Shown here: positions 48,506-60,367 of the stretch, piece by piece | How positions within the stretch are numbered: position 1 is the stretch's first letter | How the letters are laid out: each line of letters opens with the position of its first letter | DNA from: Tubulanus polymorphus | Taxonomy: Eukaryota > Nemertea > Palaeonemertea > Tubulaniformes > Tubulanidae | Assembly (NCBI RefSeq): GCF_964204645.1 | Contig: NC_134025.1 | Coordinates: 1,741,001 to 1,805,000, forward strand | Direction of reading: 5' to 3' | Length of the DNA stretch: 64,000 nt | Made by a program: the position numbers and the translations under genes | The notes under the pieces: model-generated | Database searches by the model: none | What the model was told of the DNA's origin: nothing | Seen by the model: only the letters and a program-made list of their open reading frames with translations

Positions 48506-50997
48506 ATGGCACATGAAGCATCTGCAGGATCAATTATTTCATTTTCTGACGAAAGATTAGAAAATGTATTAGAATGTATGAAGACGAGTAAGTGTTTTTT
48601 TCAGAGACGGGTTAAGACTGATGTGTCCTCTCGTCCTCCTCGATCGACTTTTTATTTTTCATCTTAGCTTATCCGTACGTGGAAAATTCCTTGTCTGAAA
48701 AATGCAACCAGCACCAGCAGCAACCGATAAAAGATGATGTAGTTTGGTTCATGAAATGCGGTAAGAATTATTAAAGCGTAAGGTGAAATGTTACTGTGAG
48801 AAATCTGAAGGCGGTCTCCCTAGCTGCTGTAGAATCGTTTTAAAGTGTGCCCCGGGCGACGAGAGCGATTGATTTTTGACTTCAAAATGCATTTATTGAC
48901 CGGTGATAGCATTTCCGAGAACCATTATTCGATATAATAAGATTGTGACTCCATGTGGTAGCTCTGATTTGATTTGAATGAAGAGCAGTCTTCCTAAACC
49001 CTGGATCCACCCGGTGGTCCGTTTGAGGTACCCCTCTAGCTATTGCATCGATCAATATTATTGAATTATTTTCAGCATGGAATACTGCTTTACATCTTGA
49101 GCGTAATCCTCGTATGATGTATGAATTCTATGAGATCAGTAACAAATTTGGTACTCTGGTCGCCAAGCAAGATTTATCTAGCTTTCTGAGACAGAAAACA
49201 AACTTATTAATGTCAATAGCTGCCGGATTGAAAGTCATTAGAACTTCATCGAATACAGATAATGTAATTACAAGTCAAGGCAAACAGAAAAAACCGTCTA
49301 AATTGCACCAACTACAACATCGTTACTTTGAGTTTCAGCGATCAACTATGACAGCAATTGAAAATGATATCGAATCTTGTAAACAGATCGATCTCAAAAT
49401 GAGAGAAAAAAAGAAACTTTCTAATTGTTCAGGTAGGATCACAGGTTCCTTCATTCCCTTGTGCAGCATGATTGTGGGGGTGAAAACGACTGCTCGGGAC
49501 ATTGCATCGTACATGTTATAATATATTGTCTGCCTTTGTGATTAATGTTCTGTAGATAAAGTTGAAATAGTGCTTCATCTTTATGAATTTGAGTTGAGAT
49601 GTCGATCTCGCGATGTTCAAAAACTATCGGATATTATTGAACAAGTTCGTCAAAGATCATCAAACATCGATTCGAAAACGTACCTTATAATGGCAGGTAA
49701 AAAACGAAATTGTTGGATATTTTTAAATTCATTTTGAAATCATGATTATCTGTTCATGATTAACCACGAATCAGGGGAAGTTTGAGTCGAGCCATGTACT
49801 GACCCTATTTTTGCCAAGATGTCATTTTCACAACATTGGCTTAAGAAAGTTAATACAAATATTTGTAAATTGTCATTACTGTTGATTTAGTGCGTTAGAA
49901 TCGCTTATGCTTAAGGAATGATCCACTTCCAAATTTCCCTCAGGGATCGAAACCCAACTGCCTACCATAGACTTCAATGTAATCATGCACCATTTACTCA
50001 ATTCATATAACCATCAGCCTAGGAATTTCTGCCCCCTCCCCTCCCCGCCCCTCGCATCTTATTCTTGGACCCATCCAAGCGAATTGTTTTATGTGGTAGG
50101 TCTTATTATGGAGAATGATACAACAGAGCTTCAGGAGACGTATAAACAAGTTCTCAATTTAGCCATCAATCATCTTAACATTGAGAAGGATTATAAAACG
50201 ATTAGGTGAGGAGGGAAAATTCGCAGAAAACTTAATCTTTGTAAATATGAAATGTAAACGAGAATGTCGATAAGAGTTGTTTGTAATTTATATATTCGCA
50301 CACGGCGCAGTAAAGCATATCGTAGTTTGGTACAATCGTATCTAACACAACACGATGATTTATGGAATGAAGTTACTCAAATCGTTGATTACATCGAGAA
50401 TTTAAATCCAGCCGGTTTATACCCAGAAATAGAGATCGTTTGGTTAATGACGAAAATGTGGAATATTGGAATACATTACATCAGGCAAGTTATCATCAGT
50501 ACAATGAATTCTATCTCTTCGCGGGACGTCAGGCCCACAGTCAAATTGGACCTCAATTTCGTAAAATACTAAATATTCTACAAAATATATATAAAATATA
50601 TTCAATTGAGTCTAATTAATACGAATCTTGTGAAATTGTCAGGTTTCGTCCAATTTTTCATTGGTATAATTATCTTAGTTTGAACATGCTAGAAATCATT
50701 GAAATAAACGAGGTTCCCGGCGTCGAAATAATGTGAATAACGCCGTGTTTTATTGCAGTTGTTTGGAGATAAAGTCTGGTATTTCATGGTGTACACTGGC
50801 AATGCGATTCCTTCAACAACTCAATACACTGAAGAAAAACTATGAAGTTCAGGTTTTTATGAAATTTCGATTTATTTATTTCAAAAGTAACTTTTGCACA
50901 TTATTTACGTGATAAACATGTTGTGTTAATTTGTTTGTAGATGAATGATCATTTCACCGAGATACTCTGTATGGGTAACCCAAAGAAACATCAATAG
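48506..50997 (+). CDS. TEX11: TEX11/ZIP4 (SPO22-family) meiosis protein, C-terminal half only
   Basis: Eight coding exons: 48506-48587, 48668-48760, 49076-49432, 49556-49696, 50100-50205, 50311-50484, 50759-50852 and 50941-50997, giving 367 residues. Family matches: AWNTALHLERNPRMMYEFYE (human TEX11 AWNLAVQCDKDPVMMREFF), FLRQKTNLLMSIAAGLK, LHLYEFELRCRSRD, YPEIEIVWLMTKMWNIGI and ALAMRF-like LAMRFLQQLNTLKKNYEVQM. TEX11/ZIP4 is a TPR-type protein needed for meiotic crossover formation in animals, yeast and plants. Full-length proteins run to about 900 residues; the N-terminal TPR half is missing here. An in-frame TAA 12 bases before the ATG, with no good acceptor between, supports this start. 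Intron 6 has a GC donor (CAG|GCAAGT). It may be a shortened functional gene or a partial copy. Confidence 0.85.
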
Positions 50998-51194
50998 ATC
51001 TCAGTAATTCATTTTGCATACGACTAAAAAATGACAGCAGCGAATAAACCATTAGAGTTATTCGTAAAAATGCTATGAACAAATATTGCGTATATGTTAA
51101 CAAATTTTTATACAATATAAATAAGTAACTTACTCATACAACATTCATACATTATGTATACATTTGTATTATGTCTACAGTCCCAGTTTTATGG

Positions 51195-51200
51195 AATAAA
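51195..51200 (+). terminator. TEX11: TEX11-like polyadenylation signal candidate
   Basis: AATAAA about 200 bases after the stop. Another candidate lies at 51043-51048, so the choice between them is uncertain. Confidence 0.5.
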
Positions 51201-51427
51201 AAGACATCGTTGCAAGTATGTACAAGAGGCACTGATCTGACTGAAGAGAAGACCCGCAATACGAAGTAAAATGAATATCAAGGATTTTTAAAACATTTCC
51301 CAAAACAGTTGAAACAAACAATTGAAAGAAAGGTCCAAAATCTCCTTTTAGATTTACTTCACATTGTGGCTTGTCCTAAGTTGAATTAGACAGTGCTTGT
51401 CTATTAGTCGAAGCCCTGTTTTTAAGT

Positions 51428-54385
51428 TCAAGTTTTCACCGGAACATCCTTCGCGTAATTTATCCAGAAACTACTCGGACATTTTGCTTCCTGAAAAAAA
51501 AACAACTTATAATATGTTATACAGTCACAAAAGAATTGAAAACTAACTGAACCAATGATAATTACTATAATTTTAGCTCCATTGATCATTGCATTGTATG
51601 TGAGATGTTGCGGCAAAACTTGTTCTTCTTTTTCATCAATTTCATCAAATTCACGTTCGCTGTAAATAAATCATCAACGCGTGTTGTTTACTACTCGTTT
51701 TGTTTTGAGAAAAGAATAAAGTTCATGTACAATCAATTCGCGATTATTTCCAAAAATTCAGATCAATGTTATTTAGGCGAAGGAACTGAACATCATCTTA
51801 ACCGAAAAAATACAGACTGTAGTGAATTTATCTTTACCTGACTTGTTGTTTCATTGAACCGTTTGATGAACAAATTTCCGATTCTCTTTCCTCGAGTATC
51901 GTACGAATAGGATGCAGAGTTTCTAATCTATCAATCGATATTTCCTCTCGGATATCGTCCTGTCTTTGTTGAGATTTATTTGACAGTTTCTTAAAGGAAG
52001 TTTCATCAATCTGAAAAACATCGAGAAAGAAAATACATTTCAATCTTTCAGAAATTGTGTCCAAAAGTGATTTTTCTATGAGTCTTATTTACAATATCGC
52101 TTAGTTGTGGACCTTCCAGAAACAGAAACAGATCATCCATTCCGTGTTTATCCACTATCCTACAAAAAAATATAGAAATTATTTCCATTATACCAACTGA
52201 TCATGATTATAAAAGACCAACGATATTGAAGATTGAGAATGATAGACATTTCGGGTGCTTCTAAAATCTTCAGATTAATTAGAAATGACTGGATACAGTT
52301 AATAGAATACCCAACACTTGGAGGAATGTAATGAACACAAACTACATTTTCTTTAATATACATGAGAGACCATAAAACCAACTGATCATGCAGCATACAC
52401 TGAGACACTAATGAATAGAATTTGAAAGTACCTTTGAGTTGATGCCGTATTAGTCAACGCTAATTGATACATTTTTCTCAAACGTTGCACAAACGTTTGG
52501 CGGTAGAATTCTCGCTCTTTCATTTCAAATTTTTCAGCCTCCTACAAACAATGATTATTGATTACTATAAACTAGGGTTTAGAACGTGGAAGAGTTTTGA
52601 AAAGTTTTTGAGGGACCACAGGCTAAAACTTTGGGGGTTTTTGTAAGGCCCTCAAAATTGAATTTTATAATTTGAAGGGCTGTAGGAACCCTGATACTGC
52701 TCGGGTTTAGATCAAGGAGGAATATTATACCTACCTCAATAGGATCAGGAGGTGGTTTTGATAAATCCATCGTAAAACAGTGAAGTTTCGGCATTTCAAT
52801 CTATAAATATATAAAGATAAATCTAAAAAGATATCTTCTATTTTGTCAAATAATTCAGTTTAAGATACGGAATGCAATTTTACCTTTGGAAATATGAGAT
52901 CCGCATCTAATTTAGTTGCAGATTTTGAAGATAGATTTAATGCAGAAATTCTGTTTTTGCCTCCTTTCGTCCTTCTCTGTACAGGAATCGCTGGTTTCTA
53001 TCATCATAAGCATAAACCATAATAACAAAATAAAACTTGAATCACTGATAGCCGTTAATGAAATTATGTTTACCCTGTTTTTAGGAGGTGCTTGTTGCGT
53101 GACGGCCCAACCTGGCCTAGGACCTTCTTGACTTCCAGGACGAGACGATTCTTCTTCTAATAAGGAAAGCTGCCTCGATTGAGTAGATATCACAGGTTTA
53201 TCCATCACTGGTGGCTCATTCCCTGAATCTATCAATAAAATTCTAAATAATTTCATTTGAATAATAACCATTGATGAAACACTGAGTTTGTGTTATGATG
53301 ACAAAAAGAATGAAAATAAGTATCCAGAACATTTCCTTACACCAAAAACTTATTCAATGCTTTGACAACTAAGGAAACATTTTTGATTCTTTCTATTTTA
53401 AGAGTGGGATTTTATGTTTACTCTGAATAAATTTATAATAAAAGAATTAATTTGTTGGATTAGCAATCCATACCTTCCTCAGGTTCTTCCTCTCCATCGA
53501 CATCTGATATAAATCTACCATGGTTTTCCCAAAATGCATCGGAATCTTCTGCGTTTTTTATTTTTCCAGTTTTGTATAAATTTTCTTCCAATTTCACCAT
53601 CTACATTGAATTCAATAGAAATATTCTTACCACACAAATATCGAGGCAACATTTCGGTTGCTTCTTAATCGTGCAGCTTTTAAATTCATTAATAAAGATA
53701 AGGGCAAATTTAGCTTTTCAGAGCAGTAGATTACTAAAAATTACCTGATAGTAATAAGATTTTGGAAGATCTCTCATGAAAGAATCATCGTGAATGAGTT
53801 TGTGTTTTAATCTCGGTAATCGCGATTTCGACCGTAATCGTGTAATTTGTAATCTATTCTCTGATTCGATAGAACGTTTTTTTATTTCCTGTCTCTGTTT
53901 GTTCACTTTATCCGTTAACATATCCATATACTGATGATAATAATAATGTTTCAGCTTTTTCAAGTCATCATGAACTTGCAAATATTTCTGGAATCGATAA
54001 TTATGAAATAAATTGTGAGTTATTGTGTGTACAATATCATTGACCTATCAGAGCAAAAATACCGTAGGCTAAATTTATTTACCTCTTCATTTTGTTTCCT
54101 CTTTCTTTCCTCTTCCTTTTCATCATCTGTATCATCTACAAATGATTTCTTTTTTCTCCTTTTCGGTTTTTCTTCCTTGATTCGAACCTGGAATTAAATG
54201 TTCGATCGCGTAAGTTTCAAAAGAACGATATCTAAATCACATCGATTGAAAAATGAACTCACTGTTTTCTTCTTTGGTTCCTTGAACCCGTATTGCTGTA
54301 AGACGCTGACCATTGACGATTTCGCTTTGTTGTTGCATTTTGATTGTATTAAGGGAAACGTTTTCTCCTTTTTAACGGTAGATTC
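51428..54385 (-). CDS. unrecognised charged coiled-coil protein, N-terminus not found
   Basis: Twelve exons found, 3' to 5': 51428-51490 (stop), 51566-51659, 51838-52010, 52093-52159, 52432-52541, 52735-52800, 52884-52997, 53074-53228, 53474-53600, 53745-53987, 54083-54187 and 54263-54385. They encode 479 residues in one frame, and every junction keeps phase. The 5'-most exon has an acceptor, so the start codon lies further upstream and was not found. From the N-terminus it has a Lys-rich stretch with a basic cluster (KPKRRKKKSF, a likely nuclear signal), a long charged helical section, an acidic linker (DVDGEEEPEE), a Pro/Gln-rich segment and another helical, acidic section. No catalytic motif or named domain was seen. 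It is tail-to-tail with the TEX11-like gene, 430 bases apart. Confidence 0.8.
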
Positions 54386-56319
54386 CTGTTTAAAAAAGAG
54401 AAGCAATATGGAAAATTAGCCGACGAGTTAAATTTAGTAGGAGTGACAAGTCAACAGGATATAGGCCTCTGTGTAGATGAAGTGTGTACTGCCTGTAAGC
54501 ATTGGATAAACTGTTTGTTGATTGATGACAGGTCACAGGGACTTGGATAAAACCAGTATCATCAATGACCAACTCCAGTGCCTCTGTTTTTTATCATAAA
54601 CAGGGGCACTGGGCCCTGGAGGTGATCATACTCAAAATACTGCCACTGACTGAGACTGAGTGACTGACTGCGGACGTGTGGGTGTTCTGTTTGTTTGATG
54701 GTCCACTCCACTTTCAATTGTGACGAGAGTCCCTTAGATTTTACATCTTAGATTTTCTTAGATATTTAGATCTTAGATTTTCAAATTAAATGTGCTCCAT
54801 GAAAGCGAACAACCTCGAACATGCATTTCATAATCAATTTGGGGGGTTTAACATTTTTGTAGATATATAGGTACCATGTTTGGTCGTCACGTTGATTTTT
54901 GGAATTTTCTCTATTCTAGGCCGCCATGTTTCCTGTTGTCAAAACAATCTAAAGCTCGCACTGTGCCCCTAGGGGCACTAGGGCCCTGAACGTGTGAAAC
55001 ACTATCCATATTCGCTTACGGTTGACCGTCCTGTGCTGCCCCTACGTATAACGATAGCGGGAAAAACGCGAACTAACTCAATGTTCGCTTGCCAGACCCA
55101 TTTAATGTCCGTAGTGGAGAAACTAATTACCGATTTGCGGGCCGGATCCCGCGAAAATTCACAAACAACGCGGTCTGCAGCAAAATCAACTGGCAACTTT
55201 TTCCGTATTAAAATTTGTTTTGATAAAAGTAAATTTGTATCGTAATATATATTTCTAATGGGGGAGAGAGCGACAGGAGTTTACAAACCGATATAAACCG
55301 GCTTGTACACAAACCGATTTCAAACAAATGCGCCTCTACTAATTTAGTAGAGGCGCATTTGTTTGAAATCACAAAAATATAATGGAATAAAAGAAGCCTC
55401 TTGAGTTTAAATTACAGAAGTTCATTTCCGATGTCCAATTCCCAGGTCTGAGTCACTCGTTCGATCCAATCTTCAAGATACGAACAAAATACATAAATTA
55501 TTTGGGCACAAGCTAATTTATTAGAAAACGCTGGTTATTTACAAGGGCAATTATTCTATCATAACAGTGTTCACATTAACATTTCTTGAATATTCAGAAT
55601 TGTTGAGAATCAAATTAGAAAAGCAACACCACTAACAGAATGAAACAATTATAACATTGATGATGATGTATTTTGAGCTGAAATGTGATCAGTTTTGCAT
55701 AAATCTTAACTGTCATTAAGTAATAATAAATAACTCATGAATTCTGTCGGAAATTTTTCAATATAATTCTACAATGTTTCACGCGGTTTTCTTTTATACA
55801 ATAAAACATTCATAGTGAAAATGAAGCTATTATACAACACTTGTTCATTCAATAGAACGAATATCAGAATAGAAAAACATCACTCTAATAATGTACATTT
55901 CAAATACACAACTTTTACATTTTTTCGTATTATACATTAATTTACATTTCTCATAATAAGATGTTATTCGTGTAGTTTTGTGCCGAGCCGCGAATGAGCG
56001 TCTTCCAGTAGTAACTAGTGACTTCCATCTCACACAGTGAATTATTTACAGCATCATCCAACAATCCGTTACCTAAAAATAAATCACGTAACAACCCTAC
56101 AAAAGTATGTAACAATTTAATCTCTGATCACCTACCTTTTAGCGATTGTGGGATAAAGTGGATTTCGGCATAAAAATAAAGCTACAAGGGTACGAAATAA
56201 TGGTGACCAAAAAAAAAAAACAAACAACGAAAACAAACCTTACAAAATACTGCAAAAAAATTCATTATTAAATGATTATATAGAAATAGATTATCCCACC
56301 TTTATTTCATCAATTCTCA
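54386..56319. other. region holding the missing 5' exon and the PNISR 3'UTR
   Basis: The first exon of the unrecognised gene at 51428-54385 should lie in the left part of this interval but could not be identified. The right part is probably PNISR 3'UTR: an AATAAA on the minus strand lies near 55.52 kb. The perfect hairpin at 55316-55370 sits between the two. Confidence 0.45.
55316..55370. repeat. perfect 27-bp-arm hairpin
   Basis: A 55-base palindrome with two exact 27-base arms around one base. The arm begins GATTTCAAACAAATGCGCCT. No mismatch was found. Confidence 0.96.
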
Positions 56320-59300
56320 TCACGACTTGTGCTTTCTTATCTTCTTACCAGAATAATGTTCATCATCGACTCCTCGTGATTCGTACGGACTTTCAGAGCG
56401 TTTACTGTCGCGATGTTTACTGGTGCGATGTTTACCGCGAGAACTACTCGGAGATCTACTACGCCTCGGAGATCTACTGCGCCTCGGAGATCTACTACGC
56501 CTCGGAGATCTACTACGCCTCGGAGATCTACTGCGTCTCGGAGATCTACTCCGACGAGACGACTGACGCGAATATTTCCGTCGATCGTCCGGTGATTCCG
56601 AGCGTCTGCTGCTGCGTTGTTTTTTCGCCGATTTTTTACTCGTCGATCTCGGAGGTGAATCACCGCTCACGCTATGGTCGTCGCGATTACGACGTTGTTT
56701 ACTATCATCTGTTGAATAACGATCTCTGCGATGACCCTCATCGCGACTCCGATGGTTACCCTCATCCCGACTGCCGCGGTTACCCTCGTCCCGATGAACC
56801 TCGTCTCGATCTCGAGATCGTTTACGACGACAGTCCTTCGAGCGACTTCTCTCGTCGCGTTCGATTGATTCAGATTCCCTCGATTCATACTTACTACTCT
56901 TACGTCTATGATCGCGTATCGATCCTCCCCGATCATCCCTATTTTTATCCCCCCGATTTCGCTCCCCCTCATGATCGACCGAAACAACATCGGATTTATA
57001 CAAATATTCCTCTATCGGATCTTTTTTATGTCCCTCCCCCCGATAACTACTACTATGATGTTTTTCCCTCGATTTCTTTTTCGACGACGAACCGTGGCTT
57101 TTACTTTTACGTTTGCCCCGAGAACTATCAGAACTATCCGATGAACTACTACTCGAACTATCGCTATCCGAATCGACCGAACTTTCCGAATCTTTCCTTT
57201 TCGATTTTTTGCTACGTTTTTTGGCGCGTGTTTTTTTCTCGTGCTCAATCTCGATTCCCGGGATATCGTCTTTGTTGTGTTTTTTGTTGTCGATATCATC
57301 GTTTTCCTGTTTGATCGCTGGTTGTAAAACACGATCAATCTTCTCTTTCTCTTCTATAAAATATAACGAAGATGTTCAGCGAATATTCTACAGAAACTCA
57401 GTTCCACGATTCTCGTTAAACGCCGATGGTTTGAATACACATACAGAGAACTTTTTATAAGATTATTAGTTAGATTTTGGCTAATCGCTAATTGTTACAT
57501 GAAATTGGCATTTGAGTACCATATAGTATTGCGTATCGTTATATAACATTATATATGGAGTTTCAAGCACCTTCAAAAGCATTTTCCACTTTGAAGGAGT
57601 AAGGAATCGCGGTGTTGTAGGAACCCTGATAGACTGGTATCAAACATTCTCGCTTGCCAGGGGTCCAGTATCACTCCCGAACTCGCTTCCACCAGCCCCC
57701 TGGCCTCACGAAGCGTGATTTCATTACTGGCGCTGTTGCGCATGACGTCATATATCGAATTGCGAAATACTTCCTTGTTCGGTAAAACGTTCGCTGATTG
57801 GTCCATTTAACGGGAAAACCAACAGAAGTCTACTGTCGGTTTGTTACAAGCGCTGTGATTGATACGACCGGATTCTGGTCGGCTAGTAACGACTCCAACG
57901 ACTCGTGAGGTCAAGGGGTTCGGGGAACAGCTTTAGCGTAGTGGGTTCGAATCCCTTGACGGGTGAAGATGGGTATCAAATAGGGTTCATCAAATTCATT
58001 TATCAATTGGGTTAACCTCCACGCAGGTTTTACAGAGGAGTTTTCAAGGAATCAAGAAGCGTCGTATAAAACTCACCTCTTTCTAATCTCTCTTTTTCCT
58101 CGTTTTCTTTCATTCTCAACAAAAATGCCGTTTTCTTTTCCTGAATCGTACGACGTAGTTCCTCGTCCGAGTCGGGTTCATCTTCATCTTCCTCGTCGTC
58201 GTCGCTCTTCTCTTCATCTTCGCTACCAGAACCGTACAACACCAGACCTAAAACCAGCGTTTAATCGATTACGCGTAGAACATTAACGCGACGACCGTCT
58301 AAATCTTCCGAACACCGAAATTCAGCGAGTTTCATTCGACAAAATTCTGCTTCTCTGCTTATTAAGTGAAAATACTCACCACTGCGATTGCCGATTGATG
58401 CCAAGGCTGTAGACCTGGCCAGCTGCTTTGCTGTATATACACATAATAATTTAGTTAGACATTTCAAGAAACTGTAAGAAAACAGGAGCCGTAACCGCAG
58501 TAGAGTCTCGATCAATCAATCAATCAATACTTTAGTGCAGCTGAAATTAATTTGCTTGATTCCATTTCAGCTGAAAAATCATGGATTATGTAAATACACT
58601 AGTAATAGATGACCACGAAATAAACAGACATGATTCTTAAACCGGTTTCATTCGCTTTCCATGATTCCTTTCTCTTTTTGTACTTACGACTTCGAATTTA
58701 CGCTTTAAATACAGTTTTAGTAATAGACAATTTCACAAAAAATTCTACCTTTTTAAAATGATTTTCTTTTTAAATGTTCATAGCATTTACTGCGGTAACA
58801 TACCGTATTGAAAATATCTCCAGTTACCGGTAACTTATTACATGCCTTGTATCGTTTGGATATCACCAGTCATGAATTATTCATTCTAAATATTTCATTT
58901 GGGCTTCAATTTATGATACATGTCTACACCATATTATGCTTACACAGCTATACTTATATCGTTGTCAGTGTCAGCCAATACGATAAGCTTAAACTTAAAT
59001 CACGGAATTCAGAATTCAATCCTACATAGATTGTTCAAGATATTTTGCAGTTGGAGTAGAATTCTTTGTGAAACGAGGTCATGATATTAGGAAATTATGA
59101 TAATATATCCCACATATATAACATATTCAAAAATAAAGCGAGCTTCTTCATAATATAAACATGAATATATATTATCCCACTAGAATTCATACAAATATTT
59201 ATACAATACAATTTACATGATTGTTTCATACCTACCGATATCAAATTTCTATAATCAGTTTGAAATGTATCATCGATGTGATTATTATTGTTTACTAATT

Positions 59301-60336
59301 TCAATCTACCTTGTTTTTGTTTGGATTTTTCTCGCATGAAAACCTCTTGTGCCACGGTTTCTATTTCTTCAGACGTCACTCCCAATAAAATTTCCGTCAA
59401 CCAATTACGAGTTTTCATCGCCTTCAAAAATACATCAACGGTAAATACAAACATGGATTTGTGGCGACCTCGTCATTTAATGAAAAGGAAATGTTCATCT
59501 TACCAATTCTTGCTTCTTTTCCTCCTCAGTTTTTACCGGTTCTTCATCGAATCGACTTTTTCTCGCCTTCTTTTCAGAAGTTTCATCATCATTATCATCA
59601 TCATCGTTGTCGTCGTCACTTTCCTTTACATCGGGTTTAACGTCCTCCTTTTCTGACTCATCATCAGAATCCTGAAACAATTCATTTTCATGATTTACGA
59701 TCAAAATACGGTTGGAATCTATGAAATATTGTAATCAATAAATGATTACTTACAAATCGACTTTTCCTAATGATTCCATCTTTCTCCAGTTCGTTCATTG
59801 TTCGTTTCTCCTCCTCTTCGCGTTTCTTATCGGCTTCTTCTTTTTCTTTCTTTAATCGTTCTTTTTCCAATTCTTTTTGTTTCGCGTGCTCCATTTTTTC
59901 GAGTCCTTCTCGAATCCACGCGGGTAAATTTCTCTTTTTAGCCGCATCTACAATTGATTAAAAGACTTAAGACAAAGAGACGAACAGGTTTAGAATGATT
60001 GAAGGCTTTTAAGTCACTTTACTCGAAAATGATAACTAATTCTACAAATTACACAACGTCTCCAGAATTAATAGTTACAAAATTATGAAATTACTAAATA
60101 CCTAAAGCGGCTGGATCAGGTGGAGTATCTGCTGCTGCTGCTGCTGCTGCGGGGTTAGATGATGTCGAATGATGATGAACTGTTTTATAAGATGCTCTGT
60201 TATTTCTGCCATGGTTGTGATTAAATGTTTGTAATTCTGGTTGTTGTTGTTGTTGTTGTTGGACTGGTTCCGGTCTCTGATTCCAATAATCTCCAAACTG
60301 TTGATTATCAACCACATTCTACAATAAGCAAAATTA

Positions 60337-60367
<31 letters not shown>

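Noticed and set aside
50487-50492. GT donor (GTTATC) for TEX11-like exon 6.
   Set aside because: It gives a frame with no TEX11 similarity and an early stop; the GC donor three bases upstream fits.
54925-54936. ATGGCGGCC start-like sequence (minus) considered as the missing first exon of the 51428-54385 gene.
   Set aside because: The next codon is TAG and no donor comes before it.
55002-55245. Open frames on both strands in a CpG-richer patch.
   Set aside because: No splice sites or homology; it is possibly a repeat fragment, but no second full copy was seen in the window.
56376-57314. A 312-codon plus-strand open frame.
   Set aside because: It is antisense to the RS-rich last exon of PNISR, whose codon bias opens the opposite strand.
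57573-57806. A 77-codon minus-strand frame inside a PNISR intron (MDQSANVLPNKEV...).
   Set aside because: PNISR exons on each side join in phase without it. Its 3' part overlaps a dispersed TGTAGGAACCCTG repeat end and no family was recognised.
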